Of a stretch of 64,000 bases of DNA, positions 38,947-49,147 are shown piece after piece. This DNA comes from a virus. The first letter of the stretch is position 1. The number at the start of each line of letters is the position of its first letter. Made by a program: the position numbers and the translations under genes. Where the stretch lies: positions 1-64,000 of the IMG/VR virus record IMGVR_UViG_3300003690_000055, one strand, 5' to 3'. The notes beneath the pieces were generated by a model. The model saw nothing but the letters and a program-made list of their open reading frames with translations, ran no database searches and was not told the origin of the DNA.

Positions 38947-41916
38947 TTAGTCGTCAAATGACGCTCCAGTTCTTGTAATATTAAAATCAATTGCTATAAA
39001 TTCGATGGCCCTTGTTGGCTTCAGGAAAATCCTGGCATATAGAATGTTTCTATCAATCAAATCTGGTGTAGTAGTCGTTTCATCGAGCACAAGTTTATAA
39101 TCAGATAAACCGAAATTTGTCTTGATATCAGCAAGAATTGGGCCGACCGCCGAGATGAATCGATTCCACGTTGTTTGAACGTTTGGATCGAAAAGAAGGC
39201 GCGATGCAACCTGTGAAACGCGCTTCTTCACAAAAATCATCAATCTACGAACGTTAATGCGATCCAGAGCAGACGGAGTAACCTGAAGTGTCTTTTGTCC
39301 AAAGATTACAATACCCTCTGCCGGGAACTTGGCAATTGGATTAATGTTCGCAGCGTAAAGGTCATCTCGATCCTTACGACGCAACTGGTGTGCCACATCA
39401 ACGATCGGAATGCCGGCGGAACCTTCAGTTAAACCACCGCGGTTAAATCCGGCAGGGGCAAACCACACCTGGGTCTTCTTCTGGGAACTTGAGAACGTAC
39501 CCAAAGCGGCGATGGACGGCGGAAGCCAAATCATGGCGCCATTGATCGTATCTCTTCCTCGAACCCACGGATAGAAGCAACAACCATAAGACGAATTGAG
39601 GCCTCGATCGCGCAGATTACTAATTACAGTCCTTAAATTAGACTCCGTATTATTTCTGGCAGACGAAGTGTCTTCTGCACGGGCTTTGTAGCCGCCGGCC
39701 AAGTCGATAATCGCAAGAGCATCAGCGCGGTCCTCGCAAACACGAAGCAGGCTTGTGGTCAAACCTTCCTGTGTAAGGCCCGGGATAGTGGCCAAGTTCA
39801 TCTCAACCACTTCTGGATCCGAAATAGAATCGATTGCCTGAAGAACAGAATTGAATGTATAACTATTCACAGGTGAAGGCGTACCGGTATCCCACTGGCT
39901 ATTTCGGAATGGCTCAAGTTCTGTGATGTCCAAGCCATCAAAGCCACCGTACAGTGGCACCGTGAAGCGGTCATATCCAGCATCTAGAACACCAGAAATT
40001 GCGCCGCTTACATTGGTCAAAGCAAGACCAGTCGCGTGGGAACCAGATCCCCAGAAAGCCCCGCCAGAGCCACTCGGGTCTATTCTAATGTCGTCCAGCG
40101 TAAAGAATACCGATCGTTCGGTGGCACTCGCAACCGGGGAGCTAAGCATACTTCCGACAGCCCCACCGCGCGGGCGGAGTAAGTCGATATTGGAGGCATC
40201 AAAAATCGTGCCACCTGTCGTCCTGGTAGTTTGGAGCCCAAAATAAGCATTTTTGGGAGTGGTCAAGTTACCGGCGGAGGCCGATACACGGAGCTCAGGA
40301 GCTGGGAATAAAACGTTTGTATTAAGAACGGAACCGCTCACAATGAACACTGAGGCGCTAGTAACAGTGACCAAACCTGCATTGATAGAGGCCCCGCTTC
40401 GTGGTCGACCAGTACCGGCTGAAGCAATTGTTGAAGTCGAACCAGTAACCCAATAACCGGCCTCGTCCGGACCGCCGCCGCCGCCGCTGTTGTCAATTGC
40501 AATCGCCTCATCCAAATATTTAATTATACCCTTAAAACCGAACGGCAGGAGCGTTGGATTGTCGCCAACAACATCTTCGTTCATAGCAATTCGAATGAAA
40601 TCAGATCGATTATTATAATCACCATAGTTGATATAACGTCTCTCGTCGGAATTCCACGAGTTATACTTGTCGCCGACCTTGCGCGCGACATAATTTAATG
40701 AATCCGGATTCAAGTTACAGTCGTTAAACTGTTCGACAACCTTAACAACATTGTCGGAATCGTCAAGTTTGCGAACTACAACCGAAAATGATCCGTAATC
40801 ATCAGACTCATTAGTTGAAACTTTAATATCTTGAATAGAAACTTTAAGATTACTATTTGTCCAGTCGCCGGGCTCGTTTAGGGCGTGAAGAGTAAACAAT
40901 ACAGGCATATCTGCGGGATTATAACCATTATTGGCTATTGGATCTCCATCGCCATGCGAAGCTGAGGTGCGCTGGACGGTGTCACATCCAATAATCGCCG
41001 GCGTTTGGGCATTTTGTAGTCCTACCCGGAAATCATCGCCGGCCCCCATTGTGGCTGCAGCGCCATTAAGATTTATCATCGCCGCAAAAGTACTTCCTGC
41101 GCTTCCTGTGATGTTGGCCTTTACATGACGATCAAATGTTTCCCCCAACCAATAATTCATTTCATTTTCAATAAGAGAAGAGTTCGTTCTTTGTGGAGTT
41201 GTATTGAACACCTTGCGAATATACTTTGAATCGTTAACATCAAAGTTAAAAACTGTCGTTTTGGGCTTACTGTTATAATCGACGTTATTAATAACCATCT
41301 TAAATTCCAAGGCCTTACCTGTGTCCCCCATAATAACATTAGAACCAGTTCCGGCTAGCCCGGAGCTGGATAAGGCGCCGGTCAGGTTAAAGTTACTGGC
41401 TCCTGCGGCGACCGTACCGCTTAATTGTAGAAGAGTGGCGGCCTCAGTTGTATAAAAAATTGCAGCAAGAGCTCCCTCAGCTTGATTGGTCGCAGTTCCT
41501 CGCTGATCGGGATGGAAAACCACGAGGCCCCAAGCATCTCCAGTTGAACCGGCGTCGAAGCCGGCTTTTCCACCGGAACCGTCATTCTTAGAATCTTGAC
41601 TTCCCAAAAGGCGAATGTAAGTTAAGGGGGAGCTGTTGCGAAGATAGGCTTGGGCTGCATATGCACCGTAAGATGGCGCAGCAACGTTCGCACCCTGGCG
41701 CCACACGTCGCCATTAGCGGTGCCGGGGACCGGGGCGCCAAAAACTTCTACAAATTCAGAAAACGAATTAACTGTAACTGGCCGTAACGCGGGGCCCTTA
41801 AGGGCGCGCCCTATAACAACCGGCCCAATTCCGGCCGGGGATGCGGGTATCTGGGAATTGTCAATCTCATTAACGAAAACTCCTGGTGATACAAATTTAA
41901 AATTTTTAACTGACAT
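38947..41916 (-). CDS. tail sheath protein (gp18-like)
   Basis: Protein of 989 residues, larger than T4 gp18 (659). The N-terminus FKFVSPGVFVNEIDNSQIPA with GPVVIGRALKGPALRPVTV is the sheath signature. The C-terminal conserved sheath domain includes VWFAPAGFNRGGLTEGSAGI, PIVDVAHQLRRKDRDDLYAA, NINPIAKFPAEGIVIFGQKT and INVRRLMIFVKKRVSQVASR. The extra length lies in the central variable domain exposed on the tail surface (GSTSTIASAGTGRPRSG region). It forms the contractile sheath. One late heptamer precedes it at 35 bases. Confidence 0.94.
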   Translation of the reverse strand: MSVKNFKFVSPGVFVNEIDNSQIPASPAGIGPVVIGRALKGPALRPVTVNSFSEFVEVFGAPVPGTANGDVWRQGANVAAPSYGAYAAQAYLRNSSPLTYIRLLGSQDSKNDGSGGKAGFDAGSTGDAWGLVVFHPDQRGTATNQAEGALAAIFYTTEAATLLQLSGTVAAGASNFNLTGALSSSGLAGTGSNVIMGDTGKALEFKMVINNVDYNSKPKTTVFNFDVNDSKYIRKVFNTTPQRTNSSLIENEMNYWLGETFDRHVKANITGSAGSTFAAMINLNGAAATMGAGDDFRVGLQNAQTPAIIGCDTVQRTSASHGDGDPIANNGYNPADMPVLFTLHALNEPGDWTNSNLKVSIQDIKVSTNESDDYGSFSVVVRKLDDSDNVVKVVEQFNDCNLNPDSLNYVARKVGDKYNSWNSDERRYINYGDYNNRSDFIRIAMNEDVVGDNPTLLPFGFKGIIKYLDEAIAIDNSGGGGGPDEAGYWVTGSTSTIASAGTGRPRSGASINAGLVTVTSASVFIVSGSVLNTNVLFPAPELRVSASAGNLTTPKNAYFGLQTTRTTGGTIFDASNIDLLRPRGGAVGSMLSSPVASATERSVFFTLDDIRIDPSGSGGAFWGSGSHATGLALTNVSGAISGVLDAGYDRFTVPLYGGFDGLDITELEPFRNSQWDTGTPSPVNSYTFNSVLQAIDSISDPEVVEMNLATIPGLTQEGLTTSLLRVCEDRADALAIIDLAGGYKARAEDTSSARNNTESNLRTVISNLRDRGLNSSYGCCFYPWVRGRDTINGAMIWLPPSIAALGTFSSSQKKTQVWFAPAGFNRGGLTEGSAGIPIVDVAHQLRRKDRDDLYAANINPIAKFPAEGIVIFGQKTLQVTPSALDRINVRRLMIFVKKRVSQVASRLLFDPNVQTTWNRFISAVGPILADIKTNFGLSDYKLVLDETTTTPDLIDRNILYARIFLKPTRAIEFIAIDFNITRTGASFDD

Positions 41917-41950
41917 TCGTTTTTATCTCCTAAGCCTGGGATATCGTTAT

Positions 41951-41957
41951 TAAATAG
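41951..41957 (-). promoter_or_regulatory. candidate late promoter CTATTTA upstream of sheath gene
   Basis: Minus-strand ATACTATTTAATAA, 35 bases upstream of the sheath ATG at 41916. Confidence 0.65.
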
Positions 41958-41979
41958 TATTGACTGCGCGCAATAGTAA

Positions 41980-42930
41980 CTATTCTCTATAAAATCCGTC
42001 CTTAATACTACCTGGTATATCGCCGAAAATTACCTTTTCTCTTGAAAGCTTAAATTCTACAGCATTTTCGCGCTTTACAATTACTGGTCTCTCTTGATTA
42101 TCTCCTTCTCCTATTAGATAACCAAGTACCTCAATATTTATTATATTTTCAAAATTTCTATGCTCCATTCCCATATTGGCTATATTCGAACCATTATTAA
42201 AACTTCCCTGAATGAAGACTTCATAAAAATGATTTTCATGACTTATTCTCTTTGGCATCCGTGAATTACCAGGAACCGTTATGAATGGTCGTATTAATTC
42301 ATTCATTTGTTGCTGATATTCAGTTCTCAGGGAAATCTCATAGTTAACCGATATCCATGTTGGAATCGGCATCGTTATTGTTTCATAAACAACTCTCTGA
42401 GTTGACATATTCCGCTTATTGGTGTTAAAGTTTTTCGACGCAACATCCCTATTCACGCCATATTTACGCTTTGAAAAAGCATTTTGAAATTCAGCAGTCT
42501 TTTTAGGGTTAATCCTGCGGGATATCGTTATCGTTCCACCTTTCTCATCATTAACAGGATACAAATTTGCATATACAATTCCCTTTCTGGCAGGATCCTT
42601 ATTAATTGACGCCCTATTAATGGTGATCAGAGGCAACACCAAAGTTTGTTCTGTATCTCTTAGCTCTTTGTTCTGGCCAGCTTTTAATTGATAAGCTCTT
42701 TCAGCTGTTAACCAGAGAACCGGAACTTTCTTAAATCCATCATTCGCTGTAATAGAAAGATTTAAGTCCTCATCAATAAATTTTAACATAGCCCTATCAA
42801 TTGTTTCTAATGTTGATGGCATAAACTCAATTTCTTTAAGCTTGCCCTGTACACCTTTATCACCCACATAATTAAACCGATCAGCTTTTTTATTACGTAT
42901 TTGCTTTTGTGTTTTTTTGCTTCTAGCCAT
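41980..42930 (-). CDS. tail completion / sheath stabiliser protein (gp15-like)
   Basis: About 316 residues from ATG 42930 (MARSKKTQKQIRNKKADR); a longer frame to 42972 would overlap the neck gene. Segments FKKVPVLWLTAERAYQLKAG, TLVLPLITINRASINKDPAR, and MPIPTWISVNYEISLRTEYQ then QQMNELIRPFIT follow the order of T4 gp15, which caps the tail and joins it to the head neck. The position between neck and sheath genes agrees. Confidence 0.75.
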   Translation of the reverse strand: MARSKKTQKQIRNKKADRFNYVGDKGVQGKLKEIEFMPSTLETIDRAMLKFIDEDLNLSITANDGFKKVPVLWLTAERAYQLKAGQNKELRDTEQTLVLPLITINRASINKDPARKGIVYANLYPVNDEKGGTITISRRINPKKTAEFQNAFSKRKYGVNRDVASKNFNTNKRNMSTQRVVYETITMPIPTWISVNYEISLRTEYQQQMNELIRPFITVPGNSRMPKRISHENHFYEVFIQGSFNNGSNIANMGMEHRNFENIINIEVLGYLIGEGDNQERPVIVKRENAVEFKLSREKVIFGDIPGSIKDGFYRE

Positions 42931-42943
42931 GATTGATGTCCAT

Positions 42944-44215
42944 CTAACCCACATATATACCAGCAGGAACATTTTGAAGTACTTTCCCAGTAGAATCTTG
43001 AAGTGTGGAGTCTTTTGTGGCCATTTCTGCGTAAGTCAATTCATCCAGTGTCGTCTTTAATTCTTCTCTTAAGGCATCTTGCTCAGCTTTTGCCTGTCCT
43101 AGCAAATCGGCGGCATTTAAAGTTACGCTCTCGCCTGGAATTGGTACGGTGGCGAATTTGCCTCTCACTTGCCCCAATATTTCTTTTGTTAAGGCTAAAG
43201 CAAACCGACGAATCCATTGTTTGCCAATCGAATTAATGCTCTCATATGAAAGATTTTGGAATGGCAATGTATTCATATTGTTAATACCCTCTATTCCAGA
43301 TCGAGGCTGTCCGCTGCCCTCTTCCCACGGGGCATATTGATTATCGATTGTAAATTCAACCCAATATTTCTCTGGACTAGTGTTGTCGGGTCGTGGATAT
43401 ATTCGAATATTATTATTTTTAATTTCATAAGAATAATGAGAAATTCTAGTCCAAAGAGCGTCTTCATAGGCCAGGGCTTGTAATTTATTCTGCCATGTTG
43501 GAACTATTTCAAAGGTAGAATCATCAGCGTATTGACCATAAGTTCTCATATTACCAACAACAGAAAATCCACCATAATATCCGTAAAATCGCCACATCGC
43601 TCTTGGGGTTTTAAAGAATACTTTACGGATTATGACTCTTTTATCATCTACTTCCCCGAAGAAAGGAACCGAAGAAGATAGTGCTGACGAGCCAGATATT
43701 AGTGTCTGCAAGTCATAATCTTGCTGGCCAGCTATTCGTTCAAACGAAGCTGAATAAATTGGAAGTGTCCCTCCGATGCCAATTTCAGTAATATTTCTCT
43801 CCGAAACTCTCCGGGCAAATCCATAGTCAAACCGCGGGTATCTCAACTCAATATTGGAGCCTGATAAAGAATTACCACTAACAACTTGACCATCTTGATC
43901 AAAAGATGCGGTTGCAGCGCCCAGCAGACTAGATAAACTATTTTTACTTTGATGTATATTAATAATATAAGAATATTCTAAAACTGCTTCTTCATATGCA
44001 GCATAAACATTCCCTACTGCTAATTCAATATCTAAAACATCGCCGCCTAACTTCTTATATGTGTAAGATACTTGATCTGATGCTCCAGAAAGAAAAGCGT
44101 CCGAAGATGCATAAATTCCAAAAGGAAGAGTGGCTGCTACATCCGACGCCGATCCCGTTACTGTTAAAATATTTGCGTTTGTTGTCGATGATGGGCTTAA
44201 TTTTGGTATCGCCAT
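42944..44215 (-). CDS. neck protein (gp13-like)
   Basis: Protein of 423 residues with features of phage neck proteins: YAAYEEAVLEYSYIINIHQS, RVIIRKVFFKTPRAMWRFYG, IRIYPRPDNTSPEKYWVEFT, and a C-terminal helix WIRRFALALTKEILGQVRGK followed by PIPGESVTLNAADLLGQAKA. It would join the portal vertex to the tail. It follows the capsid terminator and its own late promoter at 44241. Whether it covers both T4 gp13 and gp14 roles is unclear. Confidence 0.75.
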   Translation of the reverse strand: MAIPKLSPSSTTNANILTVTGSASDVAATLPFGIYASSDAFLSGASDQVSYTYKKLGGDVLDIELAVGNVYAAYEEAVLEYSYIINIHQSKNSLSSLLGAATASFDQDGQVVSGNSLSGSNIELRYPRFDYGFARRVSERNITEIGIGGTLPIYSASFERIAGQQDYDLQTLISGSSALSSSVPFFGEVDDKRVIIRKVFFKTPRAMWRFYGYYGGFSVVGNMRTYGQYADDSTFEIVPTWQNKLQALAYEDALWTRISHYSYEIKNNNIRIYPRPDNTSPEKYWVEFTIDNQYAPWEEGSGQPRSGIEGINNMNTLPFQNLSYESINSIGKQWIRRFALALTKEILGQVRGKFATVPIPGESVTLNAADLLGQAKAEQDALREELKTTLDELTYAEMATKDSTLQDSTGKVLQNVPAGIYVG

Positions 44216-44240
44216 GTGATGCTCCCGCGTGCTCTAGTAC

Positions 44241-44247
44241 TAAATAG
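44241..44247 (-). promoter_or_regulatory. candidate late promoter CTATTTA upstream of neck gene
   Basis: Minus-strand TTTCTATTTAGTAC, 26 bases upstream of the ATG at 44215. It directly abuts the terminator of the capsid gene. Confidence 0.65.
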
Positions 44248-44277
44248 AAAGCCCCGCCTCAAAAGAGACGGGGCTTT
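44248..44277 (-). terminator. intrinsic terminator after the major capsid gene
   Basis: Minus-strand stem AAAGCCCCGTCTC / GAGGCGGGGCTTT with a TTTT loop and one wobble pair. It runs into TTTCTATTT, so the terminator tract merges with the next promoter. Confidence 0.82.
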
Positions 44278-44305
44278 AACTATTTTGACCTTACGTCAGT
44301 TATGA

Positions 44306-46063
44306 CTAGACTAAGTCGCGAACGACAACTAATCCATACATATCTGGACGAACCATCTTCTTGGCATATCGGGTCATCACGCCCTTGCGAGGCACGAAGT
44401 CTTCAACGCCGAAGATAGTAGGAGTGGTCTGCAGCGGCACATAAGGTGCATACACATAGCCACTCTCAAGGAAGCTACTTCCACGTCGTCCAACAAGGAC
44501 GATATTACGTGGGAAGTAAGGATCGACAAGAATGTCGAACTTCTTCGAAAGCGAACCAACCTTCACAGCACCCGCATCGCCGCGATCGCTATCAGCGGTC
44601 ACATTGGCACGGAAGCCAGCAGTAAACTCAAGGATGTTGGCAACTTCAGGTCCGCAAACCAGGAAATTAGCAGCACCGCGTAGAGTCCTACGGTGGATCT
44701 GAGCAGAGACATCATTGATGGTCTCAATGAGAGTCTCATACCACTCACTCACATTACCAGTGAAGTCGGGCGTAGTGCTAGCACCAATCTCAGCGCCGGT
44801 TTCACGGTTCAGGAACTTACCTGCGGCACGAGACCAGAAACGAGTTCCAGCCGTTGCACCCTTAACAAGGTCCTCAAGGATCTCACGATCAATTTCAAGA
44901 GCAATCTGCTCAGAAAGGATCTGAGTAAGCTCAACCTCGGCATCAAGGTTGTGGTAGGCGTTAAGATCTTGTCCTAACTCCGGTGACCACTTGGCCTTGA
45001 GCTTCTTGGTGACAGCCGTAACAGCCACGGAATCGACCTTGATGTCGATTTCAGGAATGTTCTGCTCATTTTCGAGTCCCCACGTAGTAGCGGGCAAGAC
45101 TGCGCCAACGGCGCCGCCCGTTCCAGCAAAATTATCAGTAATTGGGAACTCAAGAGTAGCGGCATCAAGAGCTGCTTTAATTTCAGCAGCCGAACCAGTA
45201 CCAACAGCGACAACTCTCACAGTCACGTCAGACGTTGTGGCAAGATCCGCCGACTTACTCAGCGAGCTAAGACGACGCACGATAACAATGTCATCGTCAG
45301 GGTTGAGTGCATTAGTCCAAGCCGCATCAATACCCACAAGATCGTCGTAATTAAACTGAGTCGCACTCAAATCCTGTGTAAGAACAGCAAAAGCAGAACC
45401 AGATGTAAGATCCGGATCAAACCTCAAAATTTGAGCACTAACGTAATCGGTCGACAGAGCCTGCAAGCCTACAGAGTAGTCTGCAACATCCCCAGCGCCA
45501 CCATTACCGTCGATAGTACCAGAAATTGTGGTTGTGCCAGTCGCGACTGAACCAGTCGGCGATGAATAGCCGTTGCGTAAGTTATACGCACCAGCTGCAG
45601 CTTCGCCTTCACTACCGGCGAGATTAACACCGCCGGTGATCTGACTAGCTACGGCGCCACCGCCATATACCGAATTACCAACCTCGAACCCAAGGCGCGC
45701 GGTTGATGTATCCTGGAAAACACCGCCGTAGGTGAAATCAAGGAAGAAGATGAGGCCCGAGGGCAAACTCATCGGCTGAACGCTAACGAGATCGTTGGCG
45801 ATCAGATTGCCGAATACACGGCGAACAAGAGGAAACGCAACAGCTGCGAAACCTTCAACGTCCTGACCAACAGCCATGCTGCTAGCCTCACGGAGTAGCT
45901 CTTTTGCTTGGTTCTCAAGCAATCGGGCCATACCATTCCGAGCGGCGTCGTCACCGATACCCTCAAGAAGACCTGTAGCTTCCCATTTAGAAATGAGAGC
46001 GGCACCTTCTGTAGAGAGATCGCGGTTGACGATACCTTCGGTTAATTTTTGTACAATAGACAT
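44306..46063 (-). CDS. major capsid protein (gp23-like)
   Basis: Protein of 585 residues with the T4 gp23 layout. The N-terminal ~60 residues end LLENQAKELLREASSM, a likely prohead-protease site after Glu59. Conserved parts: AVAFPLVRRVFGNLIANDLV, SLPSGLIFFLDFTYGG, KLKAKWSPELGQDLNAYHNL, DAEVELTQILSEQIALEIDR, and KFDILVDPYFPRNIVLVGRR. The middle carries an inserted surface domain with acidic and Ser/Thr-rich stretches. It forms the head shell together with scaffold gp22 encoded upstream. Confidence 0.94.
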   Translation of the reverse strand: MSIVQKLTEGIVNRDLSTEGAALISKWEATGLLEGIGDDAARNGMARLLENQAKELLREASSMAVGQDVEGFAAVAFPLVRRVFGNLIANDLVSVQPMSLPSGLIFFLDFTYGGVFQDTSTARLGFEVGNSVYGGGAVASQITGGVNLAGSEGEAAAGAYNLRNGYSSPTGSVATGTTTISGTIDGNGGAGDVADYSVGLQALSTDYVSAQILRFDPDLTSGSAFAVLTQDLSATQFNYDDLVGIDAAWTNALNPDDDIVIVRRLSSLSKSADLATTSDVTVRVVAVGTGSAAEIKAALDAATLEFPITDNFAGTGGAVGAVLPATTWGLENEQNIPEIDIKVDSVAVTAVTKKLKAKWSPELGQDLNAYHNLDAEVELTQILSEQIALEIDREILEDLVKGATAGTRFWSRAAGKFLNRETGAEIGASTTPDFTGNVSEWYETLIETINDVSAQIHRRTLRGAANFLVCGPEVANILEFTAGFRANVTADSDRGDAGAVKVGSLSKKFDILVDPYFPRNIVLVGRRGSSFLESGYVYAPYVPLQTTPTIFGVEDFVPRKGVMTRYAKKMVRPDMYGLVVVRDLV

Positions 46064-46085
46064 TTTTATATAACCTCCTAGTATG

Positions 46086-47177
46086 TTATTGTTTTGTTAA
46101 ACCTGCTAAACGCAGCATTCGATCCATATTTGGATCTTTTGTTGCCTGGTTGTTTTTCTTTGAATTGATCAAAAGCGAAACAGGCCTTTGAACCGCTTCA
46201 CGAAGTGTTTGTGGTCGCTTGCTCTCAGAGCCGGCGACACCCACCGCGTTTTGAATTGTTTCAAATAATACCTGTGCTTCTTCAACAGAATTGGCAAGTT
46301 GAACAGCCTCGACAATTTTATTTCTTTGTCGCTCATTCAAGGAGGTGCTGCTAAGTGCCTTGTTTTGATAAACAAGTTTGGCGTTTTCCAAGTTCAGCCT
46401 TGTAAGCTGAGTCTTAGATTCAGTTAAAAGAGCATATAGCCCCTTTAGTGATTCTGTAAGTTCTGAAATTTTACTTTCATAGAGGGCGGCATCAGAAACA
46501 ACATCTGGTGCTGTTGACGCGTCTTCCTCTAGTTCTTCTTCGTCCTCATCGAGTTGGGCAGCCTGCGCGGCGGCCATGGCATTATTATTGGCCTGCTCCA
46601 CACTATTATCAGCGGAGTTGACGGAAGCCCAACCCTGCGGGCGGGGAGTGCCCTGATATTCGACTTTCTCGGACACCAACTCTTCAATAAGGTCGGCAAT
46701 CATTTCTTCTGTGAGAGCAATATCTTCGTCTTCCTCTAAGTTTGTTTTTTCAGTAATATCTGGCGAATCGTCATCGCTCTCAGTTAATTCTGGAACAACA
46801 CCTGCCGGTGGGGTACCCAAATCAGCTGCCAGGTCGGTTGCATCTATTAATGAATCAGGAGAAGTTTCCACTCCGGCGGCCTCTTCCTCATCAATACGAG
46901 CTTTAAGGGCATTAAAATCAATTTCAATTAATTCGTCTTGCGGCGGTGAGTCAAGCTCTTCAGTTTGAAAAGCATATGGAACATCATCAGTAAAAGACGC
47001 GTCGGCAGGGGCATCTTCCTCAAGACCGAGACCGAACTCATCCTGCTCTAATAAAGTAGAAAGAGCACCTTTCACTTCGACCGAATACTTCTCCAATACG
47101 GCATTTTCCGCATTTTTAAGGGCTGCTTCTTTCAGCGCTTTCGCGTCGACGATGGCTTCTTCTAATAGTGAAGACAT
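46086..47177 (-). CDS. prohead core scaffold protein (gp22-like)
   Basis: Protein of 363 residues, highly acidic and helical. The N-terminus SSLLEEAIVDAKALKEAALK and a C-terminal part LRLAGLTKQ frame the sequence. The coil-forming region is TESLKGLYALLTESKTQLTR. It directly precedes the major capsid gene, as gene 22 does in T4. It would be cleaved by gp21 protease and expelled as the head matures. Late promoter at 47211. Confidence 0.83.
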   Translation of the reverse strand: MSSLLEEAIVDAKALKEAALKNAENAVLEKYSVEVKGALSTLLEQDEFGLGLEEDAPADASFTDDVPYAFQTEELDSPPQDELIEIDFNALKARIDEEEAAGVETSPDSLIDATDLAADLGTPPAGVVPELTESDDDSPDITEKTNLEEDEDIALTEEMIADLIEELVSEKVEYQGTPRPQGWASVNSADNSVEQANNNAMAAAQAAQLDEDEEELEEDASTAPDVVSDAALYESKISELTESLKGLYALLTESKTQLTRLNLENAKLVYQNKALSSTSLNERQRNKIVEAVQLANSVEEAQVLFETIQNAVGVAGSESKRPQTLREAVQRPVSLLINSKKNNQATKDPNMDRMLRLAGLTKQ

Positions 47178-47210
47178 AAAAATTACTCCAGTTCTAACAT
47201 GTAATCACAA

Positions 47211-47217
47211 TAAATAG
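47211..47217 (-). promoter_or_regulatory. candidate late promoter CTATTTA upstream of scaffold-capsid unit
   Basis: Minus-strand ACACTATTTATTGT, 34 bases upstream of the scaffold ATG at 47177. Capsid has no separate heptamer, so both genes seem to be transcribed from here. Confidence 0.68.
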
Positions 47218-47264
47218 TGTGTAACTAAAGGAAATGACTAATAGTTATGATTTATGGGGGCCTC

Positions 47265-48035
47265 CTAAGAAATTTCCACTTCCCATACATGAATTTTTGA
47301 TAAAATAGGATCGAATCCTGTGCCCGCAACAATACTGCCGGCCCCTATAATAATATCTGAGGATCCAAAATCTAAAATATTACTTGTGGCTGGGTTTCCT
47401 CCGAACGACGCCTGACCCAGAACAGTTACACCATCCCACGAGGCATCTCCACTCGTTCCATAGCCCGCCAAAGCAGAGAGGCCTCCATTTAGTGCGCGGA
47501 CTCCATAGAAAGTAGAAGCGGCAGCTGTATTTATATAAGTCGTCGCCCCAGCCAGATTGCGCCTACACAAAAAGTCACGAGAAGAAATATATAAATCAAC
47601 AGCCTGTATATAATCTGTACCATCGCCGAACGCCACTGCGGTCCAATGATAGGCTGCAGTGGGGACGTCTCCAACCCACTCAACTAAAACTATTAATTCT
47701 GTGTTTAAAGTTGCAGAGCCTCCTTTAATAAAGTTGGTGCACGCAGCGCGCATATAAGGAACCACTGTCGGATATGCTGTGGTATCCCAGTTTCCTGTGT
47801 TGGCCGGCAAATCCCACAAAACGCCAGTACTTCCGTTGGGACCCCAGGCAGTAGCGCCGCCGGCATTTCCAAAAGTCCATGTAACGGCACTTGTTACCGT
47901 TCCTGCTGATGGAGTCAGCGCGTAGCTACTCTCCCCACTCCAGTCGGCGGAATCCAGGGCAGCCAAATCAAATGTGGCCTTTAAAGTCACGCGGGCCCCA
48001 ATGTCCGCCGTATTGATAGTTTTAATACCCGCCAT
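47265..48035 (-). CDS. putative virion surface or fibre-tip protein
   Basis: About 256 residues from ATG 48035 (TTAGGAG five bases upstream); a TTG at 48077 is less likely. The composition is Gly/Ala/Thr/Ser-rich and beta-like (IGARVTLKATFDLAALDSAD, YIQAVDLYISSRDFLCRRNL, KIHVWEVEIS at the end), suggesting a jelly-roll or fibre domain. It lies between fibre genes and the scaffold. Function inferred by position and composition. Confidence 0.65.
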   Translation of the reverse strand: MAGIKTINTADIGARVTLKATFDLAALDSADWSGESSYALTPSAGTVTSAVTWTFGNAGGATAWGPNGSTGVLWDLPANTGNWDTTAYPTVVPYMRAACTNFIKGGSATLNTELIVLVEWVGDVPTAAYHWTAVAFGDGTDYIQAVDLYISSRDFLCRRNLAGATTYINTAAASTFYGVRALNGGLSALAGYGTSGDASWDGVTVLGQASFGGNPATSNILDFGSSDIIIGAGSIVAGTGFDPILSKIHVWEVEIS

Positions 48036-48069
48036 TTCTACTCCTAATATCGCAGATGCATTAGCCACT

Positions 48070-49140
48070 TCATTCAATCTCTACATAAGTAGAATCAGGA
48101 TTGAAATATATTACATTGGCAGTGTTCGTACCATAACCTACAATGCGTATATACGAATCTGTGGCAGTGGGAGCAGCGCCGCTCATCAGCCCGTTGCTTC
48201 CCGATTGAATATAAACAGGGCCGCCTTTTATAAAGGCTCCCGCATACTGATCACCATGAACATTGTAATAGCCGCGAAGAAGGACCCCGGCCGCGGCAGG
48301 ATCTGTGCCCAAGGGGACACCCAGCAGTTGGTTATGACCGCTTCCGGTCGCATCTGCAGAAGCATCTTCCCAGCCGCCGTCGCTGTTAAGATATACTACC
48401 GAGCCGGACTGTAAATTAGAACCGGTTCCATAGTATACTACTTCACCGCCGCCGTTGTTGGTACTAAGGTTTTTTGGATCGGCAGAACCCGTGTAGTGAA
48501 CATCTAAAGCAGTTTTGGGTGCTGTGGTGCCGATGCCGACATTGCCCTCCGACTGATCAAAGTAATAGCCGACTCCCCCCAAGGCGCCAGAAATCTGGAA
48601 ATCGAGGTTTGAGTTAGGAATGCCGAACTTGATCGCCGGTCCGTTAGCGGGATATAACTCTATAGCTGCTGAATCTGATTCTATAACGATGCCGGCGGTG
48701 GCGTTGCTACCCGAAACATGTAACGCCCTCGAAGGCGACGCCGTGCCGATGCCGACGTAGCCGGAATCTAAAATGGTTAAATCTGTCGAGCCGTCGTCAT
48801 TCTTAAAAGTGTATCCAGTATAGCCGGCCTGATTTCCTTGAAAATCTAAAAATCCAGTGCTACTATTTCGTCCAATTTTGTAGTAGTTAGTGCCGCCGAG
48901 GCCTAGTCGTAGTTGATCGGAGGAAGTATCACCGAGAATGTCTAGGGTAGCGCCCGGCGCTGAGGTGCCGATGCCGGCGCGCGCAGTTGACCCGCTTACA
49001 ACAAAAACGGTAGTGCCGCCAGCAACCACTCCCATCGCATCTTCATTCCAGTCTATGTAAGTATTTCCATCGAGATCTATTGTGGTCTCAGCATAAATGT
49101 CACCATGCTTGACACTACCGGTTGTATATTTATATGCCAT
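48070..49140 (-). CDS. tail fibre-like protein with GIGT repeats
   Basis: Protein of 356 residues. It has three GIGT motifs (ARAGIGTSAPGATLDILGD, YVGIGTASPSRALHVSGSN, NVGIGTTAPKTALDVHYTG) typical of marine phage fibre proteins with collagen-like or beta-helical shafts. The C-terminal part (GYYNVHGDQYAGAFIKGGPV) looks like a carbohydrate-facing or trimerisation domain. The late heptamer lies only 8 bases upstream of its ATG, so its mRNA may start at or near the ATG. Confidence 0.72.
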   Translation of the reverse strand: MAYKYTTGSVKHGDIYAETTIDLDGNTYIDWNEDAMGVVAGGTTVFVVSGSTARAGIGTSAPGATLDILGDTSSDQLRLGLGGTNYYKIGRNSSTGFLDFQGNQAGYTGYTFKNDDGSTDLTILDSGYVGIGTASPSRALHVSGSNATAGIVIESDSAAIELYPANGPAIKFGIPNSNLDFQISGALGGVGYYFDQSEGNVGIGTTAPKTALDVHYTGSADPKNLSTNNGGGEVVYYGTGSNLQSGSVVYLNSDGGWEDASADATGSGHNQLLGVPLGTDPAAAGVLLRGYYNVHGDQYAGAFIKGGPVYIQSGSNGLMSGAAPTATDSYIRIVGYGTNTANVIYFNPDSTYVEIE

Positions 49141-49147
49141 TCTTTTA